From Thiobacillus sp. (GTDB lineage: Bacteria > Pseudomonadota > Gammaproteobacteria > Burkholderiales > Thiobacillaceae), in the NCBI GenBank assembly GCA_024709685.1, contig JANJWF010000137.1:1-35808 (forward strand): a stretch of DNA of 35,808 bases, read 5' to 3'. Of this stretch, positions 7,987 through 15,721 are shown piece after piece. The translations under genes were made by a program, and so were the position numbers. The stretch's first letter is position 1. Each line of letters begins with the position of its first letter. The notes beneath the pieces were generated by a model. It was not told the origin of the DNA. It made no database searches and was given only the letters and a program-made list of their open reading frames with translations.

Positions 7987-8535
7987 TCAGTTTCCCCGCG
8001 CACGCAATATCAGGGTGTCGCCGCGCTGGGTGAACTCCAGATGCTTCAGCACGCTCATCCCCAGCAACACCTGATCGTCCGTCATTCCGGGGTTGAGGCT
8101 AGCGGGCACGCCGCGCAAATCGAACGGCCCAAACGCCAGCGCAGCCACCCGCGTGGCGCGCGTGGCGACCGTGCCATTGGCGGTGATCGACTGCTGGTGC
8201 GCGCCTGCCTCGAGTCCGAGTTCGCCCGCCAGATGCGCCGGCACCGACACCAGCGTAGCGCCCGTATCGAGCAGGAAAGTGACCGGGCGGCCGTTGATCA
8301 TGCCCGGGAACACGTAATGTCCGCTGCCGCTGCGCTTCAGCACCAGTTTGCTGCCCGGCGCGACTTGCAGCTGGCGGTTGGGGTTGTTGCGCGCCTCAAG
8401 GCTGCTGTCGAAATACAGATAGAACAGCCCCAGCACCAGCACCAGCAGGCTGGCGACCAGTGCCATCCCGCGTCCCAGCGGGCGGTGCGGGTTGGGTGTA
8501 GACAGCGGGTCGACTGATGACTCGTTTTCGTGCAT
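7987..8535 (-). CDS. Membrane-anchored retropepsin-like aspartic protease (clan AA)
   Basis: A 182-residue protein with one N-terminal membrane helix (about 24-42) and a periplasmic retroviral-protease-like domain. The catalytic motif is FLLDTGATLVSVP with D90, and the family motif DQVLLGMSVLKHLEF is near the end. This matches the small TIGR02281-type clan AA proteases that act as dimers. Physiological substrates are unknown. The ATG at 8535 is chosen; a TTG ten codons upstream has no better ribosome site. No partner gene is evident. Confidence 0.82.
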   Translation of the reverse strand: MHENESSVDPLSTPNPHRPLGRGMALVASLLVLVLGLFYLYFDSSLEARNNPNRQLQVAPGSKLVLKRSGSGHYVFPGMINGRPVTFLLDTGATLVSVPAHLAGELGLEAGAHQQSITANGTVATRATRVAALAFGPFDLRGVPASLNPGMTDDQVLLGMSVLKHLEFTQRGDTLILRARGN

Positions 8536-8692
8536 GGGCGGCGTCGGGCTGCGAATTTCGCGCAAAAAGAGTGACCCCGACTATATGCGTAGGCTCGAAC
8601 GTTTGGAAGCTGCACAATTCTCCGGACATACGGACCCCGTGTCGCGCCCGTTCGCCGGATCCGCGGCGCCTGCCAGACGTTGGCCCGAACCG

Positions 8693-9181
8693 TCAGGCCT
8701 GGAGGTGCTGCATGCGCGCCTGGCTGAAGTGGCAGTGCGGAGCGTTTTCGAAAACCTCACTGAGAAAGCGGGTCTCGATATGCAGCAGGCGTTCATGGTC
8801 GCCGGCTTCCAGGTACACGTCCGGCTGTTCCATCAGCGCATCGTCCCACACGATTTCGACCCCCCAGGCATTCGGCAGGCCCGGCACCACGCCGGGTTCA
8901 CAATCGCTGAACAGGCGCCTCACGGTCGCCTCGTCGGCCAGGCTGACTTCCATGCCGGTATCCTGTGTCAGTTTGCCGAGATGAACTTCCTGATTGGCGG
9001 GAATCATTGCCACGATCTGACAGCCCGCGCCCTCCAGCAGCACGCCCTTGGCCACGCGATCAGGGGGCACGCCCGCAGCGTGCGCCGTCTCGGTGCTGGT
9101 TTGCGTGTGCGGGTGAGCGACCAGGTCGAACGGAATCATATGCTGATCGAGAAATCGCTCCATGCGATGCAGTGCGTTCAT
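8693..9181 (-). CDS. YbaK/ProX-type aminoacyl-tRNA deacylase
   Basis: A 162-residue protein of the YbaK/EbsC/ProX fold, a family that hydrolyses misacylated tRNAs in trans. The conserved Lys is K45 in the DRVAKGVLLEG stretch, and GxxNAWGVE-type loops follow. The ATG at 9181 has AAGGAG eight bases upstream, which settles the start against a longer frame without homology. The subclass (YbaK, ProXp-ala or other) and thus the tRNA specificity cannot be assigned from sequence alone. It follows the Lon-like protease gene by 76 bases on the same strand. Confidence 0.8.
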   Translation of the reverse strand: MNALHRMERFLDQHMIPFDLVAHPHTQTSTETAHAAGVPPDRVAKGVLLEGAGCQIVAMIPANQEVHLGKLTQDTGMEVSLADEATVRRLFSDCEPGVVPGLPNAWGVEIVWDDALMEQPDVYLEAGDHERLLHIETRFLSEVFENAPHCHFSQARMQHLQA

Positions 9182-9257
9182 GGTCTCTGCTCCTTGCAAG
9201 AAACATACGGTGAACTTCAATATAGTCCACCCATCGCAAGCGATCGGGAGCCGCGCA

Positions 9258-11699
9258 CTAGCGGCGTTGTGGGCGGTCGCCGGCATGGAAATGCCGGCGC
9301 GGCAGCCTGGGATGCTCCTGCATCTGGCAGGCGTGACGGTATCCCAGCAAGGTATCCTGCGCATGTCCCAGCACGCTGCCGTGGGGATAGTGCCCCGCCG
9401 CGTTCGGCTCCCCCACCGCCACGCCGGTCAGCAGTTCGATGCCCTCGGTGACGTGGTCCGCGGCATGGACGTGGAACCGCCCCTGCGAGACCGCCTCGAC
9501 CAGACGCGGCGCCAGCATCAGGTGGCGGCGGTTTCGCGCAGGGATCAGCACGCCCTGACTGCCATCGAGGCCGGCCACCTCGCACACGCGGAACCACCCC
9601 TCGATCTTTTCGTTGATGCCGCCTACCGGCAGCACCTCGCCGTGCTGGTTGAGCGCGCCGGTGACGGCGATGCCCTGTCTGAGGGGCAGTCCGGACAGCG
9701 CCGACAGCAGCGCGTAGAACTCGGCGCACGAGGCGGAATCGCCCTCCACTTCGTGGTAGTGCTGCTCGAAAACGATCGACGCGTTGAGGCAAAGCGGCGC
9801 GAGACGGCCGAACAGGGCCGCCAGATAGTTCTGCAGGATGAATACGCCCTTGTCGTGGTTCGGGCCGGACAGCTCGACCTCGCGCTCGATGTTCAGCAGG
9901 CCGCCCTCGCCCGCGTAGGTGCGTGCCGACAGCCGCACGGGCAGACCGAAACGGTAGTCGCCAAGGTCGATCTGGGCGAGGCCGTTGAGCTGTCCCGTGC
10001 GTTCGCCATGCAGCGCGATCAGCACATTGCCCTCGGCGATTTCCTCGTGCATGCGCTGCTCGGGATAATCATGCCGCGCGGCATGGGCCGCGAGCGCCGC
10101 CTCGACGTCTTCTGCGGTGACCGGACAGGCATTCCGTGCGCGGCAGATCGCCGCGCTTTCCATCACCAGCGCCCCGGTGCGCGCGAAGATTGCACTCTCG
10201 CGTGCCTGGTCGCCGGCCTCGCGGTGCGATTCCTCGAGCAGGCGCGCCACCGCCGCCGCCGAGAAATGCGGCAAGCCGTGCTCGCGGCAGGCATGGGCGA
10301 CGAAGATCGCCGAGGCGCGGCGGGTATCGGCGCCGGCGACGAAACTGTCGGCGAAATCGACCTTGGCCCGGAAATGGCGGGCGATTTCCGGCGCCGCCTC
10401 CTGCAGTTCGTAGTATTCCTCGCGCGAGCCGATCAGCACCAGCTTGACCTCGACGTCGACCGCCTCCGGCACCAGCGACACCGCGGCGATCGGCGAGAAC
10501 GACCCGCCCGGTTCCTCGATCTGCAGCCGCCCGCTGCGCAGGAAGCGCCGCAGCTTCTCCCACACCAGCGGATCGGCCAGCACGTCGGCGAGGTGCAGCA
10601 TCAGGAAACCGCCATGTGCCTGCAGCAGGCTGCCGGCACGGATACGCGAGAAATCCGTGACCAGCACATCGCTCTCGGACTGGTATTCGATGCTGCCGAA
10701 CAGCGCACGAAACAGCGGATTCTCCTCAACGATCACCGGCGCGCCGGCCAGTCCCCCGTTGTCGACCACCAGGTTGACGCGGTAGCGCGCCAGCACCGCC
10801 TGCAACGCCTCGATCCTGACCTCTTCATCCTCGCCGCCATGGAACAGCTCAAGCTGGTCGAACACGTCGTGGGCAATCGCATCGAGCCAGGCATTGAGCT
10901 TGGCTGCGTCCTTGATCTGCTTTCTAAGCCCGCTTCGGATCGCCTGCAGCTCGCGCTCGACCAGCGGCTTGACCATCTGGCGCCTGAGTGCCGCCAGCGC
11001 CTCGTTCATCGCGCGCTCGAGCGGCTGGGTGATCTCGATGTAGCGGGTGATTTCGGCGCGCAGTTCCTGCTCGGCCTGCTCCACCGCCGTGCGGCGCTCC
11101 CTCGGCAATGCCAGCACCTCATCCTCGGTGAGCGCCTGCCCTTTCTTCCCGGTAAGGGTGAACACCATGCGTCCGGCCTCGCGGTGCAGCGAAAAGCTGC
11201 GCGCGTCGGCAAAAGTCCTCAGCGCTGCATAGTGCCGTTCCACCTCGTCTTTCCAGGCCTTCTCGATGCGTTCGCTCTCGGCCTTGCAGTCCTGCCCTGC
11301 GAGCCGCTGCGGAATGTCGCTTTGCAGGGTCTTCACCGCCTGCGCCAGCAGCTGCCGCAACAGCCGCCCTTCGCCTGCCGGCAGGCGCAGCGCCCGCGGC
11401 CGCTCGGGTGCGTCGAAGTTGTGCAGATAGCACAGGTCGGGCGGCGCCCGCCGGTTCGCCGCCGCCTCGACCATCGCCTGCCTGAGCAGCGAGGAGCGGC
11501 CGCTGCCGACCTCACCGAGCACGAACAGGTTGTAGTCGGGCTGGTCCATGCCGAGGCCGAAACGCGCCGCCACCTCGGCACGTGCCTGGCCAATCCACGG
11601 CAGCGGCTCCTCGGTCAATTCGGAGGTATCCACGAATCCCAGCGAGGCGGGATCGATGGTCAGGCGGAGGTCGGCGGGCGGCAGCGTGGCGATCGGCAT
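9258..11699 (-). CDS. Lon-family ATP-dependent protease (LonB/YcbZ-like)
   Basis: An 813-residue protein with an N-terminal P-loop (GEVGSGRSS, 62-70), a long helical coiled region (about 150-290) inserted in the AAA+ part, and a C-terminal S16 protease domain. The catalytic dyad is S655 (EVEGDSASC) and K698 (GGINEKIEGW), 43 residues apart as in E. coli Lon (S679/K722). It lacks the Lon substrate-binding N-domain, and it is longer than E. coli YcbZ because of the full P-loop region. The start MPIATLPP lies 10 bases after the stop of the pyruvyl transferase gene, so both are co-transcribed. Substrates are unknown. Confidence 0.9.
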   Translation of the reverse strand: MPIATLPPADLRLTIDPASLGFVDTSELTEEPLPWIGQARAEVAARFGLGMDQPDYNLFVLGEVGSGRSSLLRQAMVEAAANRRAPPDLCYLHNFDAPERPRALRLPAGEGRLLRQLLAQAVKTLQSDIPQRLAGQDCKAESERIEKAWKDEVERHYAALRTFADARSFSLHREAGRMVFTLTGKKGQALTEDEVLALPRERRTAVEQAEQELRAEITRYIEITQPLERAMNEALAALRRQMVKPLVERELQAIRSGLRKQIKDAAKLNAWLDAIAHDVFDQLELFHGGEDEEVRIEALQAVLARYRVNLVVDNGGLAGAPVIVEENPLFRALFGSIEYQSESDVLVTDFSRIRAGSLLQAHGGFLMLHLADVLADPLVWEKLRRFLRSGRLQIEEPGGSFSPIAAVSLVPEAVDVEVKLVLIGSREEYYELQEAAPEIARHFRAKVDFADSFVAGADTRRASAIFVAHACREHGLPHFSAAAVARLLEESHREAGDQARESAIFARTGALVMESAAICRARNACPVTAEDVEAALAAHAARHDYPEQRMHEEIAEGNVLIALHGERTGQLNGLAQIDLGDYRFGLPVRLSARTYAGEGGLLNIEREVELSGPNHDKGVFILQNYLAALFGRLAPLCLNASIVFEQHYHEVEGDSASCAEFYALLSALSGLPLRQGIAVTGALNQHGEVLPVGGINEKIEGWFRVCEVAGLDGSQGVLIPARNRRHLMLAPRLVEAVSQGRFHVHAADHVTEGIELLTGVAVGEPNAAGHYPHGSVLGHAQDTLLGYRHACQMQEHPRLPRRHFHAGDRPQRR

Positions 11700-11709
11700 G
11701 TTCTTGGGT

Positions 11710-12948
11710 TTAGGCCGGAGCGGACATATCCGGATTATTGCGCAGACCCGGAGACGGCAACAGGCCGGCCCATTGCGCCTGGCTCTCCTGGTACTGCGCA
11801 CGCAGTTGCGCGGCATTTTCCTGCAGCGCGCCTTCATGCACCGCCAGCGCCTGCATCAGTGCAGGCTCGATCCGATCGATCGCCACGCAGCGCGGCATTG
11901 CCTCCGGCTCCCAGGTTTCGGCAAACGCCGCCACCTTGCCGGGACGTGCGCCCGGCTGCGGTGGCGCCAGGCTGATCCGCGGCAGCCCGTAGGCCAGCGC
12001 GACGATGCGGCCGTGCAGGCTGCTGGTGACGGTGCCACGGCTGGCGGCGATGAGGGCGCAGATGTCCCACAGGTGAAGCGACTCAAACATCTTCGCCGTA
12101 CCGGCGGGCAGCCGGCGCACGAGTCTTTCATGGCATTGCGGATCGTCATGCCAGGGCGCGGCGCCGGCACGGAACAGGGCCACGCCCAGCCCGGTTTCAC
12201 GGCGAATGCGCACGAGTCCCCGCGCCAGCGCGTCGAGGCTGGCGTCGTCGGCGAAATCAGCGCTGAACTGGCATGCCAGATAGCCCTGCGGGAAGGCCTC
12301 CCGCAGCCTGGGCACCTCGCCCTGCCTCCGGTGTTTACCGATCTCCTCACCCCGGCATTGCGCCACCATCACCGCCGGGTCCGGGCACAGTGCCGCCTCG
12401 ATACCCTCCGACCGCAGCGCGTCTTGCGTAACGTGGTCGCGCACACTGAGCCAGTCGGCGTCCGCGAGCGCCGTCTTCACTTCCGCGCGCTGCGTGTCGG
12501 CGAGCATCGCCCATTCGACGCCGCCGACAGCGTTGAAAATCAGCTTGCCTCCGGGCGCCAGCGCCTCGCGCCCCATCACGTAGGGCATGGCGCGTGCGGT
12601 GCCGAGTTGGCGCGCCGCCCACTTTGCGCCCGCAGCCGGATCCGCGTCGTAGCGTGCGATGACGGCAGCCGCCTCGACCGCATCGAGCAGCATGACCGCG
12701 GCCTGCCAGGCGGTGCAGGTCAGCAGTTCGCCGCCCGCATGGATCAACTGGCCGGGGCGGGGCCCGGCGCCGACCCGGCTCACCCGGTGGCCGCCAAACG
12801 CCCGCAGGTCGCGCGCCGCCAAGCCGGCGACCCCGAAGGCGTGGCCCGGCAGCAGCGCCTCCAGCAGGTGCGGAAACAGCAGGTCGCCGAAGTTGTGGCG
12901 GTCAAAAGCACCGAACAGGCGGGGCGGAGATCCGGCAGCTGTCGTCAT
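11710..12948 (-). CDS. Polysaccharide pyruvyl transferase family protein
   Basis: A 412-residue protein of the PS_pyruv_trans family (CsaB/WcaK-like), which adds ketal pyruvate to surface glycans. The typical N-terminal FDRHNFGDLLFPHLLE (compare nxGDxl motifs), a central CPDPAVM and the C-terminal SSLHGRIVALAYGLP motif are visible. No other glycan genes lie nearby; the partner is the Lon-like protease 10 bases downstream. The start at 12948 (MTTAAGS) is chosen because preceding residues are unlike the family, though the ribosome site is weak. The acceptor polymer is unknown. Confidence 0.82.
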   Translation of the reverse strand: MTTAAGSPPRLFGAFDRHNFGDLLFPHLLEALLPGHAFGVAGLAARDLRAFGGHRVSRVGAGPRPGQLIHAGGELLTCTAWQAAVMLLDAVEAAAVIARYDADPAAGAKWAARQLGTARAMPYVMGREALAPGGKLIFNAVGGVEWAMLADTQRAEVKTALADADWLSVRDHVTQDALRSEGIEAALCPDPAVMVAQCRGEEIGKHRRQGEVPRLREAFPQGYLACQFSADFADDASLDALARGLVRIRRETGLGVALFRAGAAPWHDDPQCHERLVRRLPAGTAKMFESLHLWDICALIAASRGTVTSSLHGRIVALAYGLPRISLAPPQPGARPGKVAAFAETWEPEAMPRCVAIDRIEPALMQALAVHEGALQENAAQLRAQYQESQAQWAGLLPSPGLRNNPDMSAPA

Positions 12949-13055
12949 GATCGGCGCGGCCCTGCAGCCGCCGGTATAGGTTTCTTCACGCCCTCGCCTT
13001 CGCACGTCGCAGGATTTGGCACTACATTCTAGAAAATCCAGCCCATCACAGCGTC

Positions 13056-14246
13056 ATGTCCGTGAAACCCTCCCAGCCGTCCTTCTTCCTCCTCATCGCC
13101 GTCATCGGCGGACTGGCCATCTTCAGCTCCACGCTGTCGAAAACACCGGTGCTGCCACTGTTCGCGGCGTCGCTCAACGCCAGCCCGCCCGAAATCGGCT
13201 GGATCGTCGTGGCCTCGACGATCCCCGGCATCCTGGTCAGCTATCCTGCCGGCGCGCTGTCGGACTATCTGGGCAAGCGGCGCATGCTGCTGGCGTCCCT
13301 GGTCGTGTTTGCCAGCGCGCCCTTCCTGTATCTGGTCGTCGAAACCGCGTGGCAGCTGATGGCGGTGCGCTTCTACCACGGCTTCGCCACCGCGATCTTC
13401 GGCACCGTCGCCACCGCGGCGATCGCCGAGCGCTACAGCACCGACCGCGCCGCACGGCTCTCGACCTATTCCTCGGTCACCATCGTCGGCCGCTCGGCCG
13501 CCCCGTTCCTCGGCGGCGCCCTGATCTCGCTGGGGAGCTTCGATGCGGTCTACATCGCCTGCGCGATCGCCGGCGTGCTGGCGCTCGGCGCCGGGCTGCT
13601 GCTCAAAGACCACGAGCCGCGCCCGACCACGAAGCTGGAACTGCCGCGCTTCTGGGCGAGCCTCAGAACCGTGCTGCGCGACCGCGGCATCATGCTGGTG
13701 AGCACGGTCGAGGCGGCGCAGTACCTGGTGTTCGGCGCAATCGAGGCCTTCCTCACGCTGTACGCCTCCTCGCTCGGCATCCCGGCATGGCAGATCGGCG
13801 TCATCCTCGGCGTGCAGCTTCTCAGCATCGTGTTCACCAAGCCGGTCATGGGCAGCATCTCCGACCGCGTCGGCCGCCGCCGCGTCATCCTGCCGGGCCT
13901 GCTCATCGGCGCGGCGAGCGTGGCGCTGCTGCCGGTCTTCCCCAACGTCGTCGGCCTCTCCCTGCTGAGCCTGGTGTTCGGCCTCGGCTTCGCCACCGTC
14001 ACCTCGTCGACCGCAGCGCTGGTCGCCGACCTCACCCAGGACGGCCGCTTCGGCTCGTCGATGGGTGTGCTGCGCACCGTTATGGACGTCGGCCAGTCGA
14101 TCGGCCCCGTGCTCACCGGCTTCGTGGTCGGCGTCGCCGGCTACGCCAGCGCCTTCGCCCTGCTCGCGGCGATCCTGGTGGCGGCCGCGCTGATGCTCGC
14201 GCTGCTGCTCAAGGATGTGGATAAGGGGACGCCCGAGGGGCTATAG
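13056..14246 (+). CDS. MFS transporter
   Basis: A 396-residue protein with 12 predicted membrane helices. The loop 2-3 motif is present as GALSDYLGKRRML (around residues 63-75), and its counterpart in the second half is GSISDRVGRRRVI. It belongs to the drug:proton antiporter-like group by size and motifs, but the substrate is not predictable. It is divergent from the pyruvyl transferase gene, with about 107 bases between start codons, and followed after 32 bases by a Cys-rich secreted protein gene. Confidence 0.9.
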   Translation: MSVKPSQPSFFLLIAVIGGLAIFSSTLSKTPVLPLFAASLNASPPEIGWIVVASTIPGILVSYPAGALSDYLGKRRMLLASLVVFASAPFLYLVVETAWQLMAVRFYHGFATAIFGTVATAAIAERYSTDRAARLSTYSSVTIVGRSAAPFLGGALISLGSFDAVYIACAIAGVLALGAGLLLKDHEPRPTTKLELPRFWASLRTVLRDRGIMLVSTVEAAQYLVFGAIEAFLTLYASSLGIPAWQIGVILGVQLLSIVFTKPVMGSISDRVGRRRVILPGLLIGAASVALLPVFPNVVGLSLLSLVFGLGFATVTSSTAALVADLTQDGRFGSSMGVLRTVMDVGQSIGPVLTGFVVGVAGYASAFALLAAILVAAALMLALLLKDVDKGTPEGL

Positions 14247-14278
14247 TGACCAGGCCTGTTGCTCCCGAGGAGACCGTC

Positions 14279-14569
14279 ATGCACATCCCGTCCCTGCTCG
14301 CCACGCTCGCGTTCGTCACTGCCGGCTTCGCAGCGCCGGCCATCGCCGCTCCTTCACTTGATGCCCCTACGGCTGCTGCGCAAACCGAAACCCTCCCGGC
14401 CGAGGCTTGCCTCGCCAAGGCGAAAGGCAATCGCCTCGCCCAGATCGACTGCTGCAAGGGTCACAAGGGCCTCTGCGGCTGTCGCGCGGGCAAGATCGTA
14501 TGCTGTGATGGCACCGCCAGCAACGAGCCCGGATGCACCTGCCACGGTGACGATAGCCTCACACAATGA
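14279..14569 (+). CDS. Small secreted Cys-rich protein with two CC-CxC repeats
   Basis: A 96-residue protein with a Sec signal peptide ending near AIAA (residues 21-24). The mature part has nine cysteines, eight of them in two related units: CCKGHKGLCGC and CCDGTASNEPGCTC, i.e. CC-x6-CxC and CC-x9-CxC. The start at 14279 has GAGGAG six bases upstream. I do not recognise a characterised family; similar CC/CxC proteins are common as hypotheticals in proteobacteria. Metal binding or a disulfide knot are both possible. It may be co-transcribed with the MFS gene. Confidence 0.75.
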   Translation: MHIPSLLATLAFVTAGFAAPAIAAPSLDAPTAAAQTETLPAEACLAKAKGNRLAQIDCCKGHKGLCGCRAGKIVCCDGTASNEPGCTCHGDDSLTQ

Positions 14570-14594
14570 AGCGGCCTGGCCTGGCCGACTTCGT

Positions 14595-15719
14595 TCATGC
14601 CATGCTCGCCAGGGTCTTGCGGAAACGTGCCAGGGAGAATGCGAAAAGCACCGCTCCGATCACGGCGAGGCTCAGGAACTGCGGCCAGACGATCTCGAAG
14701 CCAGCCCCGCGATACAGGATGGCCTGAGACAGCGCGACGAAATGCGTGGTGGGCGCCGCCTGCATGAAGAACCGCACGCCCTCGGGCATGCTCTCCCACG
14801 GCGTCACGCCGCCGGAAAGAATCTGCAGCGGCACCAGCGTCATCATCATGAGCAGGCCGAACTGCGGCATGGTGCGCGCGGCGGTCCCGAGAAAGATGCC
14901 CATCGACGTGGTGGCGAACAGGTGCAGCGTGACACCCAGGAGGAACAGGACGCGTGACCCCTCGATGGGGATCGCCAGTGCGCCCTGCACGATGACGCCC
15001 AGGGCGAAAGCCGACAAAACCAGCACCACGAGCGCCATGGACCACACTTTGGCGCTCATGATTTCGAAGGGGGTGACGGGCATCACCAGCAGGTGTTCAA
15101 TGGTGCCATGCTCGCGCTCCCGGATCAGCGCAGCGCCCGTGAGGATGATGGACAGCAGGGTGATGCGGTCGACCAGCTCCATCACGGCGCCGAACCAGCT
15201 CTGGTTCAATTCCGGGTTGAAGCGCGCCCTCAGTTGCAGCTTGGCCGGTACGACGCTCTCGGCGCGGTGACGCTGCACGAACTCGCCCACCTCGCTGCCG
15301 ACGATGGCCTGGATATAGCTGCTGCCGGTGAAGGCCTGGCTCATGCGGGTGGCGTCCACGTTGAGCTGCAGCGCGGGCATGCGTCCGGCGAACACGTCGC
15401 GCTGGAATCCGGCAGGAATGTGAAGAGCGAAGGTGTCGAGCCCTGCGTCCATGCGCGCATCCATTTCCGCGGGAGTGATCTGGATCGGTGAAAGAAAATA
15501 CGGCGGGTAGAAGGCATCGGCGATCCGCATCGACAGCGGCGACCGGTCCTCGTCGACGATCGCAATGGGCGCCTTGTGCAGCGTCTCCGGAATCGCCGTA
15601 GCGGCGGTGTAGATGGAAACCGTGAAGGCCCAGACGATCAGCACCACCATGATCGGGTCTTGCAGCAGGCTGCGCAGTTCCTTTATCCCGAGATTGAGGA
15701 TGTTCCGCAGCACGCGCAT
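14595..15719 (-). CDS. yhhJ: ABC-2 type export permease (YhhJ-like)
   Basis: A 374-residue ABC-2 permease: one N-terminal membrane helix, a large periplasmic domain (about 45-170) and five further helices, with the REREHGTIEHLLVMPV motif typical of the YhhJ/DrrB group. It is the last gene of the cyclase-yhiI-rbbA-yhhJ run. The ATG at 15719 lies two bases after the rbbA stop; a TTG two codons earlier would overlap that stop (TTGA) and is an alternative. It likely pairs with the permease half of the fused RbbA-like protein to form the export channel. It converges on the Cys-rich protein gene. Confidence 0.9.
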   Translation of the reverse strand: MRVLRNILNLGIKELRSLLQDPIMVVLIVWAFTVSIYTAATAIPETLHKAPIAIVDEDRSPLSMRIADAFYPPYFLSPIQITPAEMDARMDAGLDTFALHIPAGFQRDVFAGRMPALQLNVDATRMSQAFTGSSYIQAIVGSEVGEFVQRHRAESVVPAKLQLRARFNPELNQSWFGAVMELVDRITLLSIILTGAALIREREHGTIEHLLVMPVTPFEIMSAKVWSMALVVLVLSAFALGVIVQGALAIPIEGSRVLFLLGVTLHLFATTSMGIFLGTAARTMPQFGLLMMMTLVPLQILSGGVTPWESMPEGVRFFMQAAPTTHFVALSQAILYRGAGFEIVWPQFLSLAVIGAVLFAFSLARFRKTLASMA

Positions 15720-15721
15720 GT

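Noticed and set aside
9162-11975. A 937-codon open frame on the plus strand opposite the Lon-like gene
   Set aside because: It is an antisense shadow of high-GC coding DNA: Arg/Gln/His/Ala-rich, no domain, while the minus strand has a complete protease with catalytic residues.
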